Source: CAZVAR01 sp964625225
Lineage (GTDB): Bacteria; Pseudomonadota; Alphaproteobacteria; JAJUGE01
Direction of reading: 5' to 3'
DNA: 28,699 nt
Assembly (NCBI GenBank): GCA_964625225.1
Contig: CAZVAR010000027.1
Coordinates: 1 to 28,699, forward strand
Below, piece by piece: positions 8,249-15,968 of the stretch. A program made the position numbers and the translations under genes. The notes under the pieces were generated by a model. It saw only the letters and a program-made list of their open reading frames with translations. It was not told the DNA's origin and made no database searches. Within the stretch, counting starts at the first letter, position 1. Each line of letters starts with the position of its first letter.

Positions 8249-9856
8249 TCAGGATCGCCTGAAGCCCGCCAGGGTCAGGGCATGCCTGTAGCGCTCGCGG
8301 ACTTCACGGTCCTGGTGCGGGATGGCCCGGACGATATCCTCGACCGAGATTCCGGGTGCGTATCCTTCGACGATCCGGACCGAGCGGCCCGCCCGCTCCG
8401 TGTCGCCCGCCATCGCGGCGCAGGCGGCGATCAGCCGGTGCACCCAGATGATGTCCGGATTGTCGATCAGCGCCTTGTCGATCCAGTCCAGCGCCTCCGC
8501 GTAGCGCTCGCCGACGAAGTTGGCGAGGCCCATCCCGACATAGAGGTTGTGCCGCATCGGGTCGAACGGGCTCAGCCGCAGCGACCGCTGGAAGTGCTCC
8601 TTCGCGATCTCCGGCTTTGCCTGATAGCAGTGGATGTACCCGCTGCGATTCCATCCCCAGGCGGAGTTGGGATCGAGTTCGAGACCCATGGCGACATGCG
8701 CCGCCGCCGAGGTGACATCGGCCGCGACGCACTCCGCGGTTCCGAGCAGGATCAGGACCAGCGGGTCCGCCCTGTCGAGCGCCGCGGCGCGGCGGGCGAG
8801 CTGCAGCGCCTTCTCCCGGTGCGGGGCCGGGTGGCGCGTCCAGTTGTAGACGAGCTGTTGACCGTGGCACCAGGACAGAAGGGCGTGCGCCAGCGCGTAG
8901 TCGGGCTCGAGGTCGATGGCGTGCTGCAGCAGGTCCATCGCGTCGATGCTGGCCCGCTGATCGAGCGCCCAGCAGCCCGGCAGAGCCCGCAGAACGCAGT
9001 CGTAGGCGTCGAGGCTCTGCGGGCGCTGCCGGCGCGCGCGCCGGACTTCGGCGACCAGAATGGTCGGCGCCAGGACCCCGACGATCGCTTCGGTGATCCG
9101 GTCCTGCACGTCGAAGACGTCCGCCCATTCACCTTCGAACCGTTCCGCCCAGATCTCCTCGCGGGTCGGCGCGTCGATCAATTGCACGGCGACGCGAAGG
9201 GACCGGCCGGCCGCGCGCACGCTGCCCTGCACGACGTAGCGCACGCCGAGCGCGCGCGCGACCTCCCTGACGTCCGGGGCGGTGCCGCGGAAGGCCTGTG
9301 CCGAACCTCGCGCGATCACGAAGAAGCTCCGGATCCGCGAGAGGCCGGACGTGATCTCATCGACCAGCCCGTCGACGAGGTACACAACCTCCGGATCCTC
9401 GCTCAGGGAGCGAAACGGCAGGACGACGAGGCTCGGCCGGTTCGCGGGCACGGCCATCCCGGCCGGGTCCGGAGCGGGACCGCGTGCCGGTTCCGTAACG
9501 GTCGGCGCGCCGATGGCGCCGGATTCCGGAGCGACGGAGGGAGCGTTGTCCTCCCGCACCTCACCGACGAAGCGGAAGCCGCGGCCATGGACCGTACGGA
9601 TCAGGCGCTGTGCCGTCCCGTCGTCGCCGATTGCCTGCCGGGCCGCCTTGATCCGGCTGCTGAGGGTCGCCTCGGAGACGATCCGGCCGCTCCAGATCCG
9701 CTCGATCAATTCGTCCTTGGTGACCACACGCTGCCGATTGCCGATCAGCAGGACCAAGAGGTCGAAGACCTGCGGTTCGACGGGCACGAGCCGCCCGTTC
9801 CTCCGCAGTTCGTAGGCCCCGGGTTCGATCGTGCAGTCCTCGAACCGGAATGCCAT
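8249..9856 (-). CDS. CadC-like winged-helix regulator with TolB-like and TPR regions
   Basis: A 535-residue transcription regulator. Residues 1-100 are an OmpR/PhoB-type winged helix (pattern VEPQVFDLLVLLIGNR, then TKDELIERIWSGRIVSEATL and VHGRGFRFVG). Residues about 143-265 resemble the TolB-N/FlgO-like domain found in CadC-type and adenylate-cyclase-associated proteins (VVLPFRSLS, VDGLVDEITSGLSRI, ALGVRYVVQGSVR). The remaining C-terminal half is helical with TPR character (ALAHALLSWCHGQQ, ALDWIDKALIDNPD). Unlike classical CadC, no membrane-spanning segment is evident, so it should be cytosolic. The start ATG at 9856 has an AAGGAG site (9867-9872) ten bases upstream; longer reading to 10183 is rejected because it adds unconserved sequence. 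It is divergent from the OsmC gene and probably controls something nearby, perhaps itself. The signal is unknown. Confidence 0.87.
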   Translation of the reverse strand: MAFRFEDCTIEPGAYELRRNGRLVPVEPQVFDLLVLLIGNRQRVVTKDELIERIWSGRIVSEATLSSRIKAARQAIGDDGTAQRLIRTVHGRGFRFVGEVREDNAPSVAPESGAIGAPTVTEPARGPAPDPAGMAVPANRPSLVVLPFRSLSEDPEVVYLVDGLVDEITSGLSRIRSFFVIARGSAQAFRGTAPDVREVARALGVRYVVQGSVRAAGRSLRVAVQLIDAPTREEIWAERFEGEWADVFDVQDRITEAIVGVLAPTILVAEVRRARRQRPQSLDAYDCVLRALPGCWALDQRASIDAMDLLQHAIDLEPDYALAHALLSWCHGQQLVYNWTRHPAPHREKALQLARRAAALDRADPLVLILLGTAECVAADVTSAAAHVAMGLELDPNSAWGWNRSGYIHCYQAKPEIAKEHFQRSLRLSPFDPMRHNLYVGMGLANFVGERYAEALDWIDKALIDNPDIIWVHRLIAACAAMAGDTERAGRSVRIVEGYAPGISVEDIVRAIPHQDREVRERYRHALTLAGFRRS

Positions 9857-9952
9857 CGTCGGCGCGCTCCTTCGATCGGCGGACACCGCGGCTCCCGACC
9901 GCCTCAGGGGGGCGCGCAGGTCGCGTCCAGGGCCGGCCGCAAAAGCCGAGGG

Positions 9953-9972
9953 TTCTCCAGGAATTCTCCAGG
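9953..9972. promoter_or_regulatory. Direct repeat, possible winged-helix regulator binding site
   Basis: TTCTCCAGG occurs at 9953-9961 and again at 9964-9972, an 11-bp period, so both copies face the same side of the helix. It lies about midway between the divergent CadC-like regulator and OsmC genes. OmpR/PhoB-type winged helices usually bind tandem direct repeats with this spacing, so it is a natural candidate target of the adjacent regulator. No binding data can be read from sequence. Confidence 0.35.
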
Positions 9973-10076
9973 CCGGCTTCAAGCATCCGGGACCGGCCGG
10001 GCCTAGGCTTCCGGACATGGATCGGGCCGCCCGACCGGCCGAGCGATCCGCCAACCCGAGCCACGAGGATATTACC

Positions 10077-10649
10077 ATGAATACGCAGATGAACGGCGTC
10101 GACGTGGGCGCCCTTGTCGATACGATCGGTGCCATCAAGGCCGACCCGACCATTGCGGAGTTCAAGTTCCGCGCCAGCAACAACTGGATCGAAGGCGGCC
10201 TGAACCGGACCCGGGTCGAGCCCTGCTATGGCGCGAAGCAGGAGCACCCGCGCCCGGCGGAGTTCGTCTTCCTCAACGACGAGCCGCCGGTGCTGCTCGG
10301 GCAGGATCGCGGCGCCAACCCGGTCGAGTTCGTTCTTCACGCGATGGCGGGATGCATCACGACCACCCTCGTCTATCACGCCGCCGCCCGCGGCATCGCC
10401 GTCAAGTCGGTCGCGACGCGGTTCGAGGGCGATATCGACCTGCGCGGCCTGCTGGCGATGGATCCCGCCGTGCGCCCCGGCTATCGGGAAATCCGGGTGC
10501 AGGTCGCCGTCGAGGCGGACGCGCCCGAGCCGCAGGTGCGGGACCTCGTCGCGTTCGCGATGGCCCATTCGCCGGTCTTCAACACCATCATGAACCCGGT
10601 TCCCGTAGTGCTGTCCGTGGGAGGCGAACCCGTCCGCGCGGCGGCCTGA
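10077..10649 (+). CDS. OsmC family protein
   Basis: A 190-residue OsmC/Ohr-superfamily protein. Classical members reduce organic hydroperoxides with a pair of cysteines. The first family motif is present: NPVEFVLHAMAGCITTT with Cys93. At the second position the sequence reads AHSPVFNTI, with Ser165 where the resolving cysteine of Ohr/OsmC sits (usually CPV). Thiol peroxidase activity by the usual mechanism is therefore doubtful; several OsmC-like subgroups share this SPV form and are of unknown function. ATG 10077 follows GAGGAT at 10065-10070 and begins MNTQMNGVDV. It is divergent from the CadC-like regulator across 220 bp, which may control it, and convergent with the ZIP transporter gene. 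Confidence 0.87.
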   Translation: MNTQMNGVDVGALVDTIGAIKADPTIAEFKFRASNNWIEGGLNRTRVEPCYGAKQEHPRPAEFVFLNDEPPVLLGQDRGANPVEFVLHAMAGCITTTLVYHAAARGIAVKSVATRFEGDIDLRGLLAMDPAVRPGYREIRVQVAVEADAPEPQVRDLVAFAMAHSPVFNTIMNPVPVVLSVGGEPVRAAA

Positions 10650-10663
10650 CGGAACGCGCCGCG

Positions 10664-10686
10664 GCGGCGATCCTGCGCGTCGCCGC
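10664..10686. terminator. Weak hairpin between convergent osmC-like and ZIP genes
   Basis: GCGGCGA at 10664-10670 pairs exactly with TCGCCGC at 10680-10686 around a 9-base loop, in the 48-bp gap between two convergent genes. There is no T-run and the arms are short, so this is only a possible bidirectional terminator. Confidence 0.25.
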
Positions 10687-10697
10687 GGCAGCCCGGC

Positions 10698-11471
10698 TCA
10701 GCCGAACACGGTGTCCAGCAGCATCATCACCGCGAACCCGATCATCAGCCCGACGGTGCCGACCGTCTGGTCGTCGCCGCGACGCGTTTCGGGGATCACC
10801 TCGCCGCTGATGACCCACAGCATGGCCCCGGCCGCGAAGGCGAGGCCCCAGGGCAGCAACGGCTCCGCGACGGTGACCGCGACGACGCCGACCAGGCCGC
10901 CGACCGGCTCGACGAGGCCGGTGCACAGGGCCACCAGGACGGCGTCGCGGCGTCGGTAATGATGCGCCACCAGCGCGGCCGCGACCGCGAGTCCCTCCGG
11001 CACGTTCTGGATCCCGATGCCGATCGCGATCGCCAGCCCCGTGGCTGCGTCGCCGCTGCCGTAGCCGACTCCCACCGCGAGCCCTTCAGGGAGGTTGTGC
11101 AGCGTGATCGCGAACACGAAGAGCCAGATGCGGGCTAGCCGGTCGCCGTGCCGGCCGTGTCGGCCGAGGACGAAATGCTCGTGCGGGAGGTGCGCGTTGA
11201 TCGTCCAGATCGCCGCGCCGCCCGACAGCAACCCGACGATGATCTTGAGCACGGCGACCGTCTCGCCGTCGCCCTGCCGCTGCGCGGCCTCCAGCCCCGG
11301 CAGGATCAGCGAGAAGACGGAGGCTGCCAGCATCACGCCGGCGGCGAAGCCGAGCAGCCCGTTCTGCACGCGCCCCGACGGCGTCCGCATCGCCAGCACC
11401 GGAACGGCGCCGACCGCGGTCGCCAACCCGGCGAGCAGACTCGCAAGCGTTCCGGCCAGGATGACCGACAT
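10698..11471 (-). CDS. ZIP family divalent metal transporter
   Basis: A 257-residue inner-membrane transporter of the ZIP (ZupT/GufA-like) family, which moves zinc or other divalent metals into the cytosol. About eight hydrophobic segments are visible. The metal-binding helices carry HNLPEG (125-130) and QNVPEG (155-160), matching the family motifs in membrane helices 4 and 5; the second has Gln where many ZupT proteins have His. A histidine-rich loop (HLPHEHF to RHGRHG, about 94-109) sits between helices 3 and 4, the usual place for a regulatory metal site. The ATG at 11471 directly starts the first hydrophobic helix. It lies 36 bp downstream of a CoA-transferase gene on the same strand, so it may be read with it, though no functional link is apparent. 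Confidence 0.9.
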   Translation of the reverse strand: MSVILAGTLASLLAGLATAVGAVPVLAMRTPSGRVQNGLLGFAAGVMLAASVFSLILPGLEAAQRQGDGETVAVLKIIVGLLSGGAAIWTINAHLPHEHFVLGRHGRHGDRLARIWLFVFAITLHNLPEGLAVGVGYGSGDAATGLAIAIGIGIQNVPEGLAVAAALVAHHYRRRDAVLVALCTGLVEPVGGLVGVVAVTVAEPLLPWGLAFAAGAMLWVISGEVIPETRRGDDQTVGTVGLMIGFAVMMLLDTVFG

Positions 11472-11507
11472 CGGGCCGCCGGGCGGAAGGGGCGGGTGCT
11501 CTTGCGG

Positions 11508-12719
11508 TCAGCGGGGGATGGTGCCGCTCGCCTTCAAGGCTTCGATCTCCGCCGGGCTCATGTCGAGGAGGTCGCGCAGGACCTCGTCCGTGTGCTGTCC
11601 CAGAAGCGGCGGGGCCGAGGGAGCGACGGTCGGCGTCTCGGAGAAGTTCAGCGGCGAGCCGAGCAGGCGCAGCGCGCCCGCGGTCGGATGCTGGATGGTC
11701 CGGATCATGTTCCGCGCCGCGACCTCCGGCGACTCGATCGCTTCCGAGACCGTTCGGACCGCGCCCGCCGGCACGCCCGCCGCCACCATGCGCTCCAGCC
11801 AGTGCTCGCGGCTGTTCGCGGCGAAGATTCCGTCGAGCAGTTCGAACAGCGCGGCTCGGTTCTCCTGCCGCGCCGGATTGGTCGCGAAGCGCGGATCCTT
11901 CAGGATGTCCGGCCTCTCCAGCACGTTCTCGCAGAGCCGCGCGAACAGGCGCTGCGTGCCGACGGCCATGTAGAACGGCCCGGTCTGTGTCTGGAACAGT
12001 CCCACGGGCACCGCCGCCGGGTGACTGTTGCCCATCTTGACCGGGTTCTCGCCGGAGACGAGATAGCTCTGGGCCGCGTTGGTCTGCACCGCCATCGCGA
12101 CGTCGAGCAGGGCAAGGTCGATGTGCTGGCCGCGGCCGGTCCGCTGCCGGGCTACATAGGCGGCGAGAATGGCGGAGGTCGCGTAGAGCGCGGTGAAGGT
12201 GTCGACGATCGCCAGCGGGTGCCGCAGCGGGTCGCGCCCGGGCTCGCCCGTGTAGGACATCATGCCCGACTCGGCCTGCAGCACCGGGTCGAACCCCGGC
12301 CGGTCGGACCAGGGGCCGGTCTGGCCGTAAGCGGAGATCGAACAGTAGATCAGGTGCGGGTGGCGTGCCGCCATCGTCTCGTAATCGAAGCCCAGCCGGG
12401 CCATGACGCCGACGCGGTAGTTCTGGATCAGCACATCGCACTTGGCCGCGAGCCGGTGAACGACGTCCTTCGCCTGCGGCGAGCGCAGGTCGAGGGCGAT
12501 GCCCCGCTTGTTGCGGTTCATCGCCAGGAAGTAATGGGCCTCGCCGCCGGCGGCGGGGGGCTTGAAGTGCCGCGTGTCGTCTCCCCCGTCCGGGTTCTCG
12601 ATCTTGATGATTTCGGCGCCCATGTCGGCAAGCTGCATCGTGCAGAAGGGACCGGCGAGGACGCGGCTGAAATCGAGTACGCGCATTCCGGCCAGAGGGG
12701 CGGTGGACTGGTCCGTCAT
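11508..12719 (-). CDS. Family III CoA-transferase (CaiB/BaiF), copy A1
   Basis: A 403-residue CoA-transferase that would move CoA from an acyl-CoA donor to a free acid. It opens with LAGMRVLDFSRVLAGP, followed by KIENPDGGDDTR, the family N-terminal fold. The catalytic aspartate is the one in HPLAIVDTFTAL, and the C-terminus carries the LLGQHTDEVL segment. ATG 12719 follows an AAGGA seven bases upstream; an extended reading to 12830 adds only arginine-rich unconserved sequence. It is the last of five minus-strand CoA-transferase genes and most resembles the next one upstream (copy A2): both share RLAAKCDVL, ARHPHLIY and DPLRHPLAI. Acceptor and donor acids are unknown; succinyl-CoA and a dicarboxylate are common in this family. 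Confidence 0.92.
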   Translation of the reverse strand: MTDQSTAPLAGMRVLDFSRVLAGPFCTMQLADMGAEIIKIENPDGGDDTRHFKPPAAGGEAHYFLAMNRNKRGIALDLRSPQAKDVVHRLAAKCDVLIQNYRVGVMARLGFDYETMAARHPHLIYCSISAYGQTGPWSDRPGFDPVLQAESGMMSYTGEPGRDPLRHPLAIVDTFTALYATSAILAAYVARQRTGRGQHIDLALLDVAMAVQTNAAQSYLVSGENPVKMGNSHPAAVPVGLFQTQTGPFYMAVGTQRLFARLCENVLERPDILKDPRFATNPARQENRAALFELLDGIFAANSREHWLERMVAAGVPAGAVRTVSEAIESPEVAARNMIRTIQHPTAGALRLLGSPLNFSETPTVAPSAPPLLGQHTDEVLRDLLDMSPAEIEALKASGTIPR

Positions 12720-12849
12720 CCTGTTCCTTCTTCTTCTCGCGTGCGGACCGGGGGCTCGGGATCCCGGGTCCCGGTCCGGAGCGTCTGTCGGTGTGACGTC
12801 GGATTGCCGGTTCGATCCTGGCAATGACAAGGGGGAAAAGCGACTACGC

Positions 12850-14058
12850 CTATCGTACCACGCCGCTCTCCCGCAGCTTCGCGACCTGCTCCGGCTCCAT
12901 GTCGAGCACGGTGCGCAGGACCTCTTCGGTGTGCTGACCGAGCAGCGGCGGTGCGACCGGATCGACGACCGGCGTCTCGGAAAACTTCAGCGGCGAGCCG
13001 ATCATGCGGATCGCCCCGGCGGTCGGGTGCGGCACGGAGCGGACCATCTGCCGCGCCGCGGCTTCGGGGGATTCCACGGCCTCGTCCACGGAACGAACCG
13101 CGCCGGCCGGCACCCCGGCCTCCTTGAACTTTCGCAGCCAGTGCTCGCGCGTGTTGGTCGCGAAGATCGCGTTCAGCATCGCATTGATCTCGTCGCGGTG
13201 CTTGATGCGGTCGGAGAGCGTCCTGTAGCGCGGGTCGTCCAGAAGCTCCGGCTTCTCCAGCACTCCCTCGCAGAACCGCTTCCACAGCCGCTGGTTTGCG
13301 AGCGCGATGTAGAACGGTCCGGTCGAGCCCCAATAGAGGCCGTTCGGCACCGAGGTCGGGTGCCCGTTGCCGCGCCGCGGCGGCACCTTGCCGGAGGTGA
13401 GATAGTACATGCCGACATTGGTCAGCACGGAGAGCGCCACGTCGAACAGGGCGAGGTCGATGTGCTGGCCGCGGCCGGTCTTCCGCCGCGCCTCCAGGGC
13501 GCCCATCACCGACAGCGCCGAATAGAGGCCGGTATAGGTGTCGATGATCGCGAGCGGATGCCGCAGCGGGTCGCCGTCCGGCTCGCCGTTGAGCGACATC
13601 AGGCCCGCCTCGGCCTGGAGGATCGGGTCGAAGCCCGGCAAGTCGGCGAGCGGGCTCTCGCGCCCGTAGGCTGACACCGACAGATAGATGAGGTGCGGGT
13701 GCCGTGCCTTCATGGAGTCGTAGTCGAGCCCCTGCCGGCTCATCACGCCCTTGCGGTAGTTCTCGACCAGCACGTCGCATTTCGCGGCGAGGCGGTGGAT
13801 CAGCTCCTGTCCCGCGGCCGTCGTGATGTCGATCGCCACGCTTTTCTTGGTGCGGTTGACCGACAGGAAGAAGTGAGCCTCGCCCCCGGCCTCGGGCGGC
13901 TTCATGCTGCGGGTCTCGTCGCCGCCGTCGGGGTTTTCGACCTTGATCACCTCGGCGCCCATGTCGGCGAGCACCATGGTGCAGATCGGTCCGGCCAGGA
14001 CCCGCGACAGATCGAGAATGCGGATGCCCGAAAGGGGTTTCACGGACGGACCGGTCAT
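12850..14058 (-). CDS. Family III CoA-transferase (CaiB/BaiF), copy A2
   Basis: A 402-residue CaiB/BaiF-type CoA-transferase. N-terminal LSGIRILDLSRVLAGP and KVENPDGGDETR, catalytic aspartate in HPLAIIDTYTGL, and C-terminal LLGQHTEEVL are all intact. It is the sister of copy A1, sharing RLAAKCDVL, NYRxGVM, ARHPHLIY, DPLRHPLAI and FSETP at matching places. The ATG at 14058 has AAGGA about ten bases upstream; an in-frame extension to 14211 is unconserved. Stop-to-start distance to A1 is 130 bp, compatible with one transcript or a separate promoter. The 606 bp on its upstream side hold a broken TRAP transporter gene on the other strand. Specificity cannot be assigned from sequence alone. Confidence 0.92.
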   Translation of the reverse strand: MTGPSVKPLSGIRILDLSRVLAGPICTMVLADMGAEVIKVENPDGGDETRSMKPPEAGGEAHFFLSVNRTKKSVAIDITTAAGQELIHRLAAKCDVLVENYRKGVMSRQGLDYDSMKARHPHLIYLSVSAYGRESPLADLPGFDPILQAEAGLMSLNGEPDGDPLRHPLAIIDTYTGLYSALSVMGALEARRKTGRGQHIDLALFDVALSVLTNVGMYYLTSGKVPPRRGNGHPTSVPNGLYWGSTGPFYIALANQRLWKRFCEGVLEKPELLDDPRYRTLSDRIKHRDEINAMLNAIFATNTREHWLRKFKEAGVPAGAVRSVDEAVESPEAAARQMVRSVPHPTAGAIRMIGSPLKFSETPVVDPVAPPLLGQHTEEVLRTVLDMEPEQVAKLRESGVVR

Positions 14059-14283
14059 GCGTGGCGCTTCCTTGTCGCTGTCGCTCTCCTGCCCGATCGC
14101 CGGGCGGTGGTCGCCTGAGGGTCGGACCAATTCGTCGGCCGGGTCAACCCCCCGATCGCGCCGGGCCGCCGCTGGACTGGAAGGCGAAGCCGTGTCCTGC
14201 CTCACGGGCATGAGCCGCTCGCCTGGTGCGCGGCCTCCGGCTAGGTCGTCAGCCGATCGGAGCCGGCCGGGAGGAGGAGCGCC

Positions 14284-14625
14284 CTGCAGCTACGTGGGCT
14301 TCGTTCGCCGATCCTGGCGACGGCCGCTTTCACCGCCGCGACCTGGGAGGTCACGTTCCGCTATTAGACGATCCCGAACCGCGCCGATGCCGACGCGCTG
14401 GCGGAGCTCCAGGAGGTCCACGGCGTCACGATCGACCGCATGCCGGATGCGGCGCTGGCCAAGATCCTTGAAGCCTGGGAGGTGATCGCCGGCGAGGAGG
14501 CCGAGAAGGATCCCGTCTTCGGGAAGGTCCCGGACTCACGGCGGGACTACGCCGGCAAGATCGTGCCGGCGCGGCGGTTCGTCTACGCGCCCCATGCGCT
14601 TGGCGCGAACCGTTACTGTCCGGTG
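14284..14625 (+). pseudogene. Remnant of a TRAP-transporter substrate-binding protein (DctP family)
   Basis: In one plus-strand frame the translation resembles the C-terminal helices of DctP-type periplasmic binding proteins: AAFTAATWEVTFRY, then a TAG at 14365-14367, then ADALAELQEVHGVTIDRMPD, AKILEAWEVIAGEEAEKDP and VFGKVPDSRRDYAGKIVPARR. In the family this end carries helices that close the ligand site. No N-terminal two-thirds, signal peptide or permease genes are present, and the stop is in the middle, so it is a decayed fragment. TRAP uptake systems for dicarboxylates often accompany CoA-transferase genes, so this cluster may once have had its own importer. The match is by eye and moderate; the borders are approximate. 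The rest of the gap 14059-14664 shows nothing recognisable. Confidence 0.5.
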
Positions 14626-14664
14626 GAGAAGCAACCACACCGCCTGCCTCCCGGCCACATCCCC

Positions 14665-15867
14665 TCACCGTATGACGCGACCGGCGCGCAGCGCCGCGAT
14701 GCGGTCGGTGTCGTAACCCAGCACGTCGCGCAGGACCTCGTCCGTATGCTGTCCCAGGGCCGGTGCCGGGCCGGGATCGCGGACGGGGGTGTCGGACAGG
14801 CGCAGCGGCGAGGCGACCGTCTCGTAGCGGCCGGCCGTGGGGTGGTCGACCGGCCGGATCATGCCGCGGGCGCGCGGTTCGGGTGCGGCGAGGGCCTCGG
14901 TGAGCGTGCGCACGCTCCCCGCCGGCACGCCCGCCCTGCGGCAGCGCTCGATCCACACGTCGCGCGGCTCCCGGCCGAAGCTCTCCTCCAGTGCCGCATT
15001 GAGCTCGGCCACGTGCCGGCGGCGGTCCGCATTGGTGCGGAAGCGCGGGTCCTCGGCCAGCTCCGGCCGCTCCAGCACCTCGACGCAGAGGCGCCGGAAC
15101 TGGCGGTCGTTGCCGACGATCAGGTTCAACAGGCCGTCGGCGCAGCGATAGACGCCGGTCGGAACGACCAGGAAGGAGCCGTTGCCGGTCCGCGGCGGGT
15201 TCTGCCCTGTCAGCAGCGCGCCCTGCGCCTGGAAGCTGGTCACGGCCAGCACCGTGTCGAGCAACGCCATGTCGATGTGCTGTCCGCGGCCGGTGGTCGC
15301 CCGGGCATGGACCGCGGCGAGAATCGCCATCCCGGCGTGCAGGCCGGTCAGCGTGTCGGCCAGCGACGCGCCGGTCCGTACCGGCTCGCTCTCCGGCCCG
15401 CCGGTCAGATACATCAGGCCGCCCTCGCCCTGGGCGATCTGGTCGTAGCCGACATTCATGCGGTAGGGGCTGTCATGGCCGTAGCCGGAGATCGAGCAGT
15501 AGATCAGCCTCGGATTGACGGCGGCCAGCGCCGCATAATGCAGCCCGTGCCGCTCCATCACGTCGGCCCGGAAGTTCTGCACCAGGATGTCGCTGTGCGC
15601 GGCGAGGTCGCGGCAGATCGCCCGGCCTTCCTCGCTGGCCATGTTGAGGGCGAGGCTCTTCTTGTTGCGGTTGACCGCGAGGAAGTAGGCGCTCTCGCCG
15701 CCCTGGCCCGGCGGCTGGTAGGAGCGGGTATCGTCGCCGCCGTCAGGATGCTCGATCTTGATCACCTCGGCCCCGAGATCGGCGAGCACCATGGTCAGAT
15801 AGGGACCGGCCAGCACGCGGGTGAAGTCGAGCACGCGCAGGCCGGCGAGGGGAGGCGGAGTGGGCAC
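14665..15867 (-). CDS. Family III CoA-transferase (CaiB/BaiF), copy B1
   Basis: A 400-residue CaiB/BaiF-type CoA-transferase, complete. LAGLRVLDFTRVLAGP is followed by KIEHPDGGDDTR, the catalytic aspartate is in RTGASLADTLTG, and ALGQHTDEVLRDVLGYD closes the protein. It shares DVMERHGLxY, NPRLIYCSISGYGHDSP and the ADGL...GNxRQ pattern with the gene at 19165-20385 (copy B2), although three other CoA-transferase domains lie between or beside them. One oddity is GYDQIAQGEGG, where the sisters have GYDPVxQAESG. It is 101 bp downstream of the two-domain CoA-transferase gene on the same strand. Its 3' end faces the TRAP remnant. Donor and acceptor are unknown. Confidence 0.92.
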   Translation of the reverse strand: MPTPPPLAGLRVLDFTRVLAGPYLTMVLADLGAEVIKIEHPDGGDDTRSYQPPGQGGESAYFLAVNRNKKSLALNMASEEGRAICRDLAAHSDILVQNFRADVMERHGLHYAALAAVNPRLIYCSISGYGHDSPYRMNVGYDQIAQGEGGLMYLTGGPESEPVRTGASLADTLTGLHAGMAILAAVHARATTGRGQHIDMALLDTVLAVTSFQAQGALLTGQNPPRTGNGSFLVVPTGVYRCADGLLNLIVGNDRQFRRLCVEVLERPELAEDPRFRTNADRRRHVAELNAALEESFGREPRDVWIERCRRAGVPAGSVRTLTEALAAPEPRARGMIRPVDHPTAGRYETVASPLRLSDTPVRDPGPAPALGQHTDEVLRDVLGYDTDRIAALRAGRVIR

Positions 15868-15968
15868 GGCGTCTTCTCCCGGGAGCGCGGGGGCGGGTCG
15901 CGCTCGCGACCCGCCGCACGTCGCCCCTGCTTCGGTCGGAAAGGGCGGGCGGGGACGGTCGCGCTCCG

